NCBI GenBank assembly: GCA_028293095.1
Contig: JAQGPK010000201.1
Coordinates: 1 to 7,013 of the forward strand
Direction: 5' to 3'
DNA from: Chlamydiia bacterium
Lineage (GTDB): Bacteria; Chlamydiota; Chlamydiia; Chlamydiales; FEN-1388
DNA: 7,013 bases
Part shown: piece by piece, positions 1 to 5,800 of the stretch
Layout of the letters: every line of letters starts with the position of its first letter
Numbering within the stretch: position 1 is the stretch's first letter
Made by a program: the position numbers and the translations under genes
The notes under the pieces: generated by a model
What the model saw: only the letters and a program-made list of their open reading frames with translations
What the model was told of the DNA's origin: nothing
Database searches by the model: none

Positions 1-202
1 AATCCCAACAAAACGTCAAGTTTCGATGGCTGTCCGCTGGATCATTCTCCACTCACGTGCCCGTCCAGGCAAATCTATGGAAGAAGCACTTGCACTTGAA
101 CTTTTTGATTGCTTTAACAATCAAGGTACAACGATTAAGAAAAAAGATGATACCCATAGAATGGCAGAAGCGAATAAGGCGTTTGCGCATTATAAGTGGT
201 AA
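1..202 (+). CDS. rpsG: 30S ribosomal protein S7, C-terminal part (5' end outside window)
   Basis: The last 66 codons of small-subunit protein S7, which binds the 3' major domain of 16S rRNA and nucleates assembly of the 30S head. The frame begins at position 2 and ends with TAA at 200-202. Visible S7 hallmarks are the MAVRW segment near residue 9 of the fragment and the conserved tail KKDDTHRMAEANKAFAHYKW just before the stop, matching the family's 'K(R/K)xDxHRMAEANKAFAHYRW' ending. The start lies upstream of the window. It is followed after 86 bp by fusA on the same strand, as in str operons (rpsL-rpsG-fusA), so it should be co-transcribed with fusA and rpsJ. Identification is secure. Confidence 0.97.
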   Translation, partial: IPTKRQVSMAVRWIILHSRARPGKSMEEALALELFDCFNNQGTTIKKKDDTHRMAEANKAFAHYKW

Positions 203-229
203 AAATTTTGTATGTATTTACGGTAACTA

Positions 230-261
230 TTCTGGGTCGAACTATATAAACTTCCCCAGAA
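230..261 (+). promoter_or_regulatory. Stem-loop in the rpsG-fusA gap
   Basis: A perfect 7-bp inverted repeat, TTCTGGG (230-236) and CCCAGAA (255-261), encloses an 18-nt AT-rich loop and ends 27 bp before the fusA start. Bases 239-243 (GAACT) could instead pair with 262-266 (AGTTC), so two alternative folds are possible. No U-run follows, so it is not an intrinsic terminator. It may be an mRNA processing or translational control element, or chance. The fusA Shine-Dalgarno sequence AAGAGG at 274-279 lies just downstream and is left free by both folds. Confidence 0.3.
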
Positions 262-288
262 AGTTCCCATGCTAAGAGGCTTTTATAG

Positions 289-2379
289 ATGGCAAGACCT
301 GAAAAAGAAAATTTAAAAAATGTCCGTAATATCGGCATTATGGCCCATATTGATGCGGGCAAGACAACAACAACCGAGCGTATTCTCTACTATACTGGGC
401 GCTTACATAAAATGGGTGAAGTGCACGAAGGTGCTGCAACCATGGACTGGATGCCTCAAGAACAAGAGCGCGGCATTACAATTACATCTGCTGCAACTAC
501 TGTATTCTGGAAAGATATCCGTATCAACATTATCGATACTCCAGGACACGTTGACTTTACAATTGAAGTAGAACGCTCACTCCGCGTTCTCGATGGTGCT
601 GTTGCTGTATTTGATGCTGTATCTGGCGTTGAACCACAATCAGAAACAGTATGGAGACAAGCAGATAAGTATGGTGTTCCACGTATTGCATTTATTAACA
701 AAATGGATCGCGTTGGCTCCGACTTCTTTGCTGCAGTCAAGAGCATTCGCGAAAAACTAGGTGCAAATGCCTTCCCAATCCACTGCCCAATCGGCTCTGA
801 AGGTGGATTTAAGGGCATGTGTGACCTCATCACTATGAAAGCGTACCTCTTCCACGACGAAACACTGGGCGCAGACTGGGAAGAAGAAGAGATTCCAGCA
901 GACCTTCTCGAGCAGTGCAAAGAAATGCGTGCTGAGCTTCTTGAAGAGCTTGCAACAATCGATGAGACAAATCCTTCTTTCATGCAAAAAGTGCTTGAGA
1001 GTCCAGATTCTCTCACTGTTGAAGAGATCAAAGCTGAAATTAGAAAAGGCGTTGTTGCAAGTAAACTTAATCCTGTTCTTTGCGGCTCTGCCTTCAAAAA
1101 TAAGGGTGTACAGCAACTTCTTGATGCAGTTATGGATTTCATGCCATCACCGCTTGACCGCGGCGAGATCAAGGCGTTTGATTTCTATACTCACGCAGAA
1201 AAAGTTCTCCATCCAGATGATAAAGGCGAATTTGCAGCGCTTGCATTTAAGATCATGTCCGATCCTTATGTAGGTCGTATTACATACATTCGTATCTATA
1301 GCGGTACCCTCCAAAAAGGAACTACTCTATTCAACTCGACAAAAGATACAAGAGAGCGTGTTTCCCGTTTGCTTGAAATGCATGCAAACCAGCGTAAAGA
1401 GCGCGATGAGTTCTATGCTGGAGACATTGCAGCATGTGTTGGCCTTAAAAAGGCAACAACTGGAGATACTCTTTGCGATGAGAACAAACCACTTCTCCTT
1501 GAGAAAATGGAGTTCCCAGAGCCTGTAATTTCAATGGCTATCGAGCCAAAATCAAAGGCTGATCGTGAAAAACTAGCTTTTGCACTCTCCTCACTCTCTG
1601 ATGAAGATCCAACATTCCGCGTCTCAACAAACGAAGAGACAGGACAGACAATCATCTCAGGTATGGGCGAGTTGCACCTTGATATTATCTATGATCGTAT
1701 GAAGCGTGAGTTTAGCGTAGAAGCAACTGTAGGAAAACCACAAGTTGCCTACAAAGAAACCATCCTCAAGGCTGGCAATGCACAAACGAAGTTTGTCAAG
1801 CAGAGCGGTGGACGCGGTCAGTACGCACACGTGGAACTCGAGATCGAACCAAACGAAGCTGGCAAAGGCAACGAAGTTGTCAGTAAGATTGTTGGTGGCG
1901 TTATTCCAAGAGAGTACGTTCCTGCAGTTATCAAAGGTGTGGAAGAAGGGCTTGCAACAGGTGTTCTCGCGGGGTATGCTCTCGTTGACGTCAAGGTAGC
2001 AATCGTCTACGGCTCTTACCATGAAGTTGACTCTTCAGAACTTGCCTTTAAGATTTGCGGATCGATGGCACTTAAAGAAGCTGCGAAGAAGTGCAATCCT
2101 GTGATCCTCGAACCGATCATGAAGGTCGATGCAACCAGTCCTGAAGCTTCTATCGGTGATGTCCTTGGTGACCTCAACCGTCGTCGCGGCCGCATCATGG
2201 GTCAAGATGCAATTAAGGGTGGAGCACAGATTGTGCACGCTCAGGTACCTTTAAGCGAAATGTTCGGCTACTCAACACAGCTGCGTTCACTTTCATCAGG
2301 CCGAGGTACCTATACAATGGAACCAAGCCACTTTGAGAAAGTACCTGTGAAGATCCAAGAAGAAATCATCAAGAAATAA
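289..2379 (+). CDS. fusA: Elongation factor G
   Basis: Cytoplasmic translational GTPase that drives tRNA-mRNA translocation and, with RRF, ribosome recycling. The 696 residues match the usual bacterial EF-G length of about 690-705. GTPase motifs are complete: P-loop AHIDAGKT (19-26), switch I RGIT (61-64), DTPGH (83-87, with His87 the catalytic histidine equivalent) and NKMD (137-140), plus the G5-type CGSAFKNKGV around residue 260. Domains II-V follow in order; the sequence through GGGVIPREYVPAV-type motifs and the RGRI(M)G stretch of domain V is intact. The ATG at 289 is supported by AAGAGG nine bases upstream and by the family N-terminus (LKNVRNIGIMAHIDAGKT). It sits between rpsG and rpsJ, with only 18 bp to rpsJ. 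No tuf gene follows, unlike most bacterial str operons. No odd substitution was seen in the nucleotide-binding motifs. Confidence 0.99.
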   Translation: MARPEKENLKNVRNIGIMAHIDAGKTTTTERILYYTGRLHKMGEVHEGAATMDWMPQEQERGITITSAATTVFWKDIRINIIDTPGHVDFTIEVERSLRVLDGAVAVFDAVSGVEPQSETVWRQADKYGVPRIAFINKMDRVGSDFFAAVKSIREKLGANAFPIHCPIGSEGGFKGMCDLITMKAYLFHDETLGADWEEEEIPADLLEQCKEMRAELLEELATIDETNPSFMQKVLESPDSLTVEEIKAEIRKGVVASKLNPVLCGSAFKNKGVQQLLDAVMDFMPSPLDRGEIKAFDFYTHAEKVLHPDDKGEFAALAFKIMSDPYVGRITYIRIYSGTLQKGTTLFNSTKDTRERVSRLLEMHANQRKERDEFYAGDIAACVGLKKATTGDTLCDENKPLLLEKMEFPEPVISMAIEPKSKADREKLAFALSSLSDEDPTFRVSTNEETGQTIISGMGELHLDIIYDRMKREFSVEATVGKPQVAYKETILKAGNAQTKFVKQSGGRGQYAHVELEIEPNEAGKGNEVVSKIVGGVIPREYVPAVIKGVEEGLATGVLAGYALVDVKVAIVYGSYHEVDSSELAFKICGSMALKEAAKKCNPVILEPIMKVDATSPEASIGDVLGDLNRRRGRIMGQDAIKGGAQIVHAQVPLSEMFGYSTQLRSLSSGRGTYTMEPSHFEKVPVKIQEEIIKK

Positions 2380-2397
2380 GGTAAAGGTTATAAGCCA

Positions 2398-2901
2398 ATG
2401 GCAAAGCAAGAAAAAGACAAGGAAAAACCTGTAAAGCAGGCTAAAGAAGTAAAACAAGAAGCTAAGCAAGAAAAGGCTCCTAAGCAGCCTAAGCAAGCAG
2501 TAGCAAAGGCAGAACCTGCAAAAGTGCAGCCTGCTCCTAAAGCTGCAGCTCCTGCAAAGGCAGCTGCACCAGCGAAACCTACGCAAACTGTACAGCGTCA
2601 GCGTATCCGCATTCGTCTTAAAGGGTATGATCCAAGACTTTTGGATCGCTCGACATTAGACATTGTAGAAACTGCCAAGCGCACAGGTGCTGGTGTTGTC
2701 GGTCCGATCCCACTTCCAACAAGACGTGAGATCTATACTGTTCTTCGCTCACCAAACGTTGATAAGAAGTCACGTGAACAGTTTGAAATTCGCACGCACA
2801 AGCGAATGGTTGATATCATGAATCCAACAGGCAAGACGATTGAAGCGCTCAAGACTCTTACTCTTCCTGCGGGCGTTGATATCAAGATCAAAGCTGCGTA
2901 A
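2398..2901 (+). CDS. rpsJ: 30S ribosomal protein S10 with a long basic N-terminal extension
   Basis: Small-subunit head protein S10; in most bacteria it is also the NusE antitermination partner. The S10 core runs from about residue 67 (RQRIRIRLKGYD) to the end and has all family landmarks: the IVETAKRTGA helix, VGPIPLPTRREIYTVLRSP (the exposed loop), REQFEIRTHKR and the C-terminal LPAGVDIKIKAA. The core of about 101 residues equals a normal S10 (about 103-106). Residues 1-66 are extra: rich in Lys, Ala, Pro and Gln, low-complexity, with KQ/KQE repeats at 13-33 and AAPAK repeats at 49-60. The ATG at 2398 lies 18 bp after the fusA stop behind AAGG-type ribosome-binding sequence. No ATG, GTG or TTG lies at the core boundary; the only internal alternative is GTG at 2524 (residue 43), with poor ribosome-binding context. 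The position after fusA, rather than at the head of the S10 operon, is a chlamydial arrangement. Last gene of the operon; terminator follows. Confidence 0.97.
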   Translation: MAKQEKDKEKPVKQAKEVKQEAKQEKAPKQPKQAVAKAEPAKVQPAPKAAAPAKAAAPAKPTQTVQRQRIRIRLKGYDPRLLDRSTLDIVETAKRTGAGVVGPIPLPTRREIYTVLRSPNVDKKSREQFEIRTHKRMVDIMNPTGKTIEALKTLTLPAGVDIKIKAA

Positions 2902-2908
2902 GCTTTTA

Positions 2909-2948
2909 TACCAATCCCATTAAAAAATTCATACTTTAGGGATTGGTA
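2909..2948 (+). repeat. Perfect 10-bp inverted repeat after rpsJ
   Basis: TACCAATCCC (2909-2918) and GGGATTGGTA (2939-2948) are exact reverse complements separated by a 20-nt AT-rich loop. The stem begins 8 bp after the rpsJ stop. No T-run follows, so it is not a typical intrinsic terminator by itself. It could protect the 3' end of the operon mRNA from exonucleases or act together with the terminator hairpin about 25 bp downstream. Confidence 0.6.
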
Positions 2949-2971
2949 GTACCTTATCTTATTGATTTCAA

Positions 2972-3004
2972 GAAGCAGAGCCATGAAAATGACTCTGCTT
3001 TTTT
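2972..3004 (+). terminator. Rho-independent terminator of the rpsG-fusA-rpsJ operon
   Basis: Stem AAGCAGAG (2973-2980) pairs with CTCTGCTT (2993-3000). Beyond a C/A mismatch it can continue as CAT/ATG around a GAAA tetraloop (2985-2988). Six T residues (2999-3004) end it on the plus strand. On the minus strand the stem is followed by CTTGAAATC without a T-run, so it mainly serves the plus-strand operon and not the convergent gene at 3097-3681. Confidence 0.88.
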
Positions 3005-3096
3005 ATTTAAGTTATCTTCAATTTTTTTCCGATAAATACATTTGACTCTTCTAGTTTGCTATAAGTAAGAATGGGACAAGAGTTGCTCTATTTAGC

Positions 3097-3681
3097 TTAC
3101 GAATAGTAAGAAGGATTTATTGTACAAATTGCCTCATAAAAAGGTATAACTCGAGGTATGATTACTGCCTGAATTACGGTAAGTACGTCCTCTTTTGGAA
3201 CAAAATCTTCTGCAAGCTCTTCCTCGTCAGTCTCACATTCTTCAGTACCATTTATAGCAATATCTATATATTCGCCGAAGTAATTGAGTATTGTTTGAGA
3301 TAGGTGTTTATAGCATTTTAGTACTTTTTCATCATGCAAGCAGGAAGTTTTAAATAAACCTATACTTTTTAATAATGCAGGCTTGTTTGTTGCGATTTCA
3401 AGACAGTTGTGAACTATAAGTGAAAGATCAATACCCCAACCTTCATTAATTATCATTTTAGAAAATAAATCTTCTTTTATTAATTTTATTTTGTGATTTA
3501 TTTCTGCTTTTTTTAAATCATCTTTTGATTTTGCATGTGATACACTGCTTTCGGAATTTTCTATTCTTTCTGGCCCTCGAAGTAAATTATACCTTCTTGC
3601 ATAAGCAAGAGCATTAGAAACTCCGCCGGGTATAACTTGGTGATCACCAGAGGCAGTTGTAAGATTACTTGAAATAGACAT
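3097..3681 (-). CDS. Hypothetical protein, 194 aa; possible secreted/effector-type accessory protein
   Basis: I do not recognise this family. The ATG at 3681 follows a weak AGG-type ribosome-binding sequence (ATAGGTTAGT then ATG). The first 20 residues (MSISSNLTTASGDHQVIPGG) are Ser/Thr-rich and without a hydrophobic core, so there is no Sec signal. That composition is typical of, but does not prove, type III secretion signals in Chlamydiae. Residues 50-75 are charged and probably helical (KSKDDLKKAEINHKIKLIKE); 82-142 look like amphipathic helices with four Cys; 147-160 is a strongly acidic patch (EECETDEEELAEDF); and a hydrophobic segment VLTVIQAVIIPRVIPF (167-182) lies near the end, short for a membrane span and interrupted by Pro and Arg. 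Base composition is visibly richer in A/T than the flanking rodA and ribosomal genes. It stands alone, convergent with rpsJ. Real coding is likely (long open frame in AT-rich DNA, normal start), but the function is unknown. Confidence 0.72.
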   Translation of the reverse strand: MSISSNLTTASGDHQVIPGGVSNALAYARRYNLLRGPERIENSESSVSHAKSKDDLKKAEINHKIKLIKEDLFSKMIINEGWGIDLSLIVHNCLEIATNKPALLKSIGLFKTSCLHDEKVLKCYKHLSQTILNYFGEYIDIAINGTEECETDEEELAEDFVPKEDVLTVIQAVIIPRVIPFYEAICTINPSYYS

Positions 3682-3852
3682 ACTAACCTATTAGTATATA
3701 AAATTAATATTAATAACTAATCTAAATATATTAAATAATATTATATAGTATTTATGATTTAATTAATAGATAATTTATTATTGATAGTTTAAGAGTTTTT
3801 GAAAAATCTACATTCTTAAAGCGAAATATTATTTAACAAAGATACACTATAT
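3682..3852. promoter_or_regulatory. Extremely AT-rich intergenic region with short palindromes
   Basis: The 171 bp between the two minus-strand genes hold no credible ORF. Only 8 of the 100 bases in 3691-3790 are G or C by my count. Short perfect palindromes occur at 3704-3713 (TTAATATTAA) and 3735-3744 (ATAATATTAT). TATACT on the minus strand (3698-3693) could be a -10 element for the 194-aa gene, without a good -35 partner. The pair TTTAAGA (3788-3794) and TCTTAAA (3814-3820) could form a weak AU hairpin downstream of the lipoprotein gene. The role is inferred only: promoter of the 194-aa gene, binding site for an AT-specific DNA-binding protein, or a junction left by insertion. Confidence 0.4.
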
Positions 3853-4203
3853 CTATTGAGATTGGAAATGAAGAGAAGGTGACGCAACTTCTTTAATTTG
3901 CTTATGGATAACTTTACCTTGAGAGATGGTAAAAATGTATTCACGGAAAAGATCTCGTGAGCCTGAAAGGGTTACACGCTCCACATAGATGTACTCTTCA
4001 AGATCAGGCGAGCTCTTACGCTTTTCATAGGGAGCGCCAGCTTTATACTCTAAATCATCGATTCTTTGCCCAACGGCCACTTCTTCATACGATTTGAGCG
4101 TCATGAGCTGTGGACCATGACAGGCAGTTACTATCATCAAAAAGATCAATGAACTTGCAAGCAGTTCAGATATACTCTTAGTTTTTTTACAATTTATCAT
4201 CAT
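3853..4203 (-). CDS. Small lipoprotein, BamE/SmpA-like
   Basis: A lipid-anchored envelope protein is predicted: a positive N-region (NCKKTKS), a hydrophobic stretch (LLASSLIFLMIV) and a lipobox V-T-A-C whose Cys would be lipidated by Lgt and cleaved by LspA. The mature part is about 89 residues. It shows a pattern like the SmpA/OmlA (BamE) fold: VAVGQRIDDLEYKAGAPYEK resembles the family's 'I..Gmt..eV...lGtP', followed by EEYIYVER and REYIFTISQGKV strands. BamE assists outer-membrane protein assembly, but the resemblance here is my reading of the pattern and not a search result. The frame is open from an ATG at 4212, but GGAG at 4217-4214 lies only one base from that codon and ten bases from the ATG at 4203, so 4203 is the likelier start. 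It overlaps the 3' end of the preceding 151-aa gene by 17 nt (26 nt with the longer start), so the two are translationally coupled, downstream of rodA. Confidence 0.8.
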   Translation of the reverse strand: MMINCKKTKSISELLASSLIFLMIVTACHGPQLMTLKSYEEVAVGQRIDDLEYKAGAPYEKRKSSPDLEEYIYVERVTLSGSRDLFREYIFTISQGKVIHKQIKEVASPSLHFQSQ

Positions 4204-4642
4204 AATCAACATTCTCCACTCGTTTCCAAATTTTCCCTCGAATCATTGTACGAGTTTTATCAGATGAGAGGTATTCTGCATGCATGCTGTATTCTGTATC
4301 ATCTATTTTTTTATACACCTCAAATCCCTCAAAGGCGCCCTTTTCACGAAACTCCCAAGCGACAGTGCTCTCTTCAATCACACCCTGTCCTGCAAAGGTT
4401 CCTAAGAGTTCATTATCGAGTGTAATAGCAAAAGCTACTGGATCATTACGAGTGACCTCAAAAACATTAATAATACGATCGCCGTCTACAATTTCTACCG
4501 TTTGCGTACCTTGATAAAAAGAGGGCCCCTCTTCAAGGATTACCCAACGAGTGCGAAAATGAAGGATGTCAGGACTCATGCTAAAACTCACCTGCCCATT
4601 ACCTAGCCACTCACCTGGTTGAAAAAGAAAATGATTATCCAC
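4187..4642 (-). CDS. Hypothetical protein, 151 aa, beta-strand-rich (possible lipocalin-like barrel)
   Basis: No family is recognised. The start is GTG at 4642, sharing one base with the rodA stop (TAGTG), with a strong GGAGG at 4658-4654 placed 11 nt upstream inside the rodA 3' end. This makes the GTG start and coupling convincing. There is no signal peptide or membrane span, so a cytoplasmic location is expected. The sequence alternates hydrophobic and polar residues through most of its length. PGEWLGNGQVSF (9-20) near the N-terminus resembles the G-x-W first strand of lipocalin/calycin-type barrels, followed by strand-like stretches RTRWVILEE, QTVEIVDGDRIINVFEV, AFAITLD, STVAWEFRE and MIRGKIWKRV. 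A small-ligand-binding or peripheral role is conceivable but unproven. It lies between rodA and the lipoprotein gene, suggesting a shared envelope-related task. Confidence 0.8.
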   Translation of the reverse strand: MDNHFLFQPGEWLGNGQVSFSMSPDILHFRTRWVILEEGPSFYQGTQTVEIVDGDRIINVFEVTRNDPVAFAITLDNELLGTFAGQGVIEESTVAWEFREKGAFEGFEVYKKIDDTEYSMHAEYLSSDKTRTMIRGKIWKRVENVDYDDKL

Positions 4643-5778
4643 TAGAACATGAACCTCCGGCTATAAATGCTTTGTAGTATTCCTATGGCAATCATGGTAC
4701 TTATCACTGAAGATCCTCCATAGCTTACTAACACAAGCGGCACACCTGTAATTGGTAAAAGTCCGCACATCATACCAATATTTACAAGAACATGCACAGC
4801 TAAAAAAATTGCTATACCTGCGGCCAAAAGCCGACCAAATGGGTCCTTAGCAACTGCTGTAACTTGAAAACTACAATAAATTAAGGCATAAAAAAGAACG
4901 AGTAAGAAAATTAATCCCAAAAAGCCAAACTCTTCACCAAACGCAGGAAAAACAGAGTCTGTATAGGGAGCTGGAAGGGAGCCGCCTCTCGCATACTCAC
5001 TATTTTTCCAGCCAGTTCCATCCATCCCACCTACCGCAATGGCCATACAAGCAGCTTTTTGATGGTGTGTATTGGGATTCAGCCTCTCATACTGATACTC
5101 TTTCAAAAACACTCTTGCATATGGTCTTGCCTCTTCATGGGATACAAGACCACTAAAGATCACAAAAACGATAGTTAATGCACAAAGGCCTACGAAAATA
5201 AGCGTTTTGATCACAAAAGGATGTAGATCTCCGAAATAGCACATCACTAAGGTCATAGGAAAGAGTACAAGAGCAGTTCCTAAATCTGGCTGTTTTAAAA
5301 TTAAAAGAAAGGGCACTCCTGCAATCAAAAGAGCTCCAAAAGTAGTCGAAAGGGCTCTAGAGGCATTGGCTTTTCTTTCTAAAAACCAGCTCATAGCAAT
5401 GATGACAGCAAGCTTTGCATACTCTGAGGGCTGAACATTAAAATGAACAAATGGCAGACGATACCAGCGATGTACCCTTTGAATGGGGTCTGTAAAAAAA
5501 AGCCCAATTAGTGCAAATAGGCTAATGGCATAAATGAGCCATGCATATTCTCGTAATTTGTTATAATCAAAACCTGCAAATAAAAAAAAGATGCCCCAAC
5601 CAATGAGAAACCATTTACACTGACTTTTAACCATGGGAGTCATAAAACCAGTATCTCCACTCTCAAGCAAAAAATCGCTTGAATAGGAGGAAATGGTCAC
5701 GAGACTAATCCCCATGAGGAGTGTGATGATGAAAAAGAGACGAAAATCAATTCTACGTAAAAACCGTGCTTGCCACAT
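4642..5778 (-). CDS. rodA: Peptidoglycan glycosyltransferase RodA (SEDS family)
   Basis: Polytopic inner-membrane glycosyltransferase that polymerises lipid II with a class B PBP partner in the MreB-directed elongasome. The 378 residues fit RodA (about 370-400) better than FtsW. SEDS hallmarks are all visible: first membrane segment after RRIDFRLF; QPSEYAKLA (116-124); KQPDLGTALVLFP (162-174); YQYERLNPN (228-236), the family's 'YQxxRl..f..P'; AIAVGGMDGTGW (246-257); TDSVFPAFGEEFGFLG (273-288); and the last helices with MCGLLPITGVPLVLVSYGGSS (337-357). Asp274 aligns with the catalytic Asp of RodA (Asp255 in Thermus). The family's usual DF(I/V)F here reads DSVF. The ATG at 5778 is the only reasonable start before helix 1, though no good Shine-Dalgarno sequence is seen. 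It is divergent from birA over 22 bp and is the first gene of a three-gene minus-strand unit. In Chlamydiae, MreB/RodA peptidoglycan synthesis is linked to division. Confidence 0.97.
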   Translation of the reverse strand: MWQARFLRRIDFRLFFIITLLMGISLVTISSYSSDFLLESGDTGFMTPMVKSQCKWFLIGWGIFFLFAGFDYNKLREYAWLIYAISLFALIGLFFTDPIQRVHRWYRLPFVHFNVQPSEYAKLAVIIAMSWFLERKANASRALSTTFGALLIAGVPFLLILKQPDLGTALVLFPMTLVMCYFGDLHPFVIKTLIFVGLCALTIVFVIFSGLVSHEEARPYARVFLKEYQYERLNPNTHHQKAACMAIAVGGMDGTGWKNSEYARGGSLPAPYTDSVFPAFGEEFGFLGLIFLLVLFYALIYCSFQVTAVAKDPFGRLLAAGIAIFLAVHVLVNIGMMCGLLPITGVPLVLVSYGGSSVISTMIAIGILQSIYSRRFMF

Positions 5779-5800
5779 AACTTGATTTGCTATTTTGCCT
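5779..5800. promoter_or_regulatory. 22-bp divergent rodA/birA intergenic region
   Basis: Only 22 bp separate the rodA ATG (minus, 5778) from the birA ATG (plus, 5801). No Shine-Dalgarno sequence is evident for birA, and only an AGG about 20 nt upstream of rodA. There is no room for two full promoters, so the promoter of each gene must reach into the other's coding region. A loose plus-strand match is TTGCCA at 5770-5775 with TATTTT at 5791-5796, but its 15-bp spacer is short and it would put the transcript start at or next to the ATG. Confidence 0.4.

Noticed and set aside
57..275. 72-aa plus-strand open frame starting inside rpsG
   Set aside because: It overlaps the real S7 frame out of phase, has no ribosome-binding sequence, and its product is not protein-like beyond the overlap.
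456..1172. 238-aa minus-strand open frame opposite fusA
   Set aside because: Ser/Arg-rich translation typical of the antisense of a conserved gene; fusA is complete and unambiguous on the plus strand.
2296..2586. 96-aa minus-strand frame rich in Cys, Leu and Phe
   Set aside because: This is the antisense of the AAG/GCA/CAA-rich S10 extension; the composition is explained by that repeat-like codon content.
3042..3071. Promoter-like TTGACT with TATAAG downstream of the str operon
   Set aside because: The spacer is only 12 bp, the alternative -10 is poor, and the only plus-strand frame after it is an 11-codon ORF (ATG at 3071). No gene is served.
4284..4514. 76-aa plus-strand frame opposite the 151-aa gene
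   Set aside because: Antisense shadow; the minus-strand gene has a strong ribosome-binding site and coupling to rodA.
5795..5797. TTG start for birA two codons upstream
   Set aside because: The ATG at 5801 is a better codon and fits the family N-terminus; neither has a clear ribosome-binding sequence.
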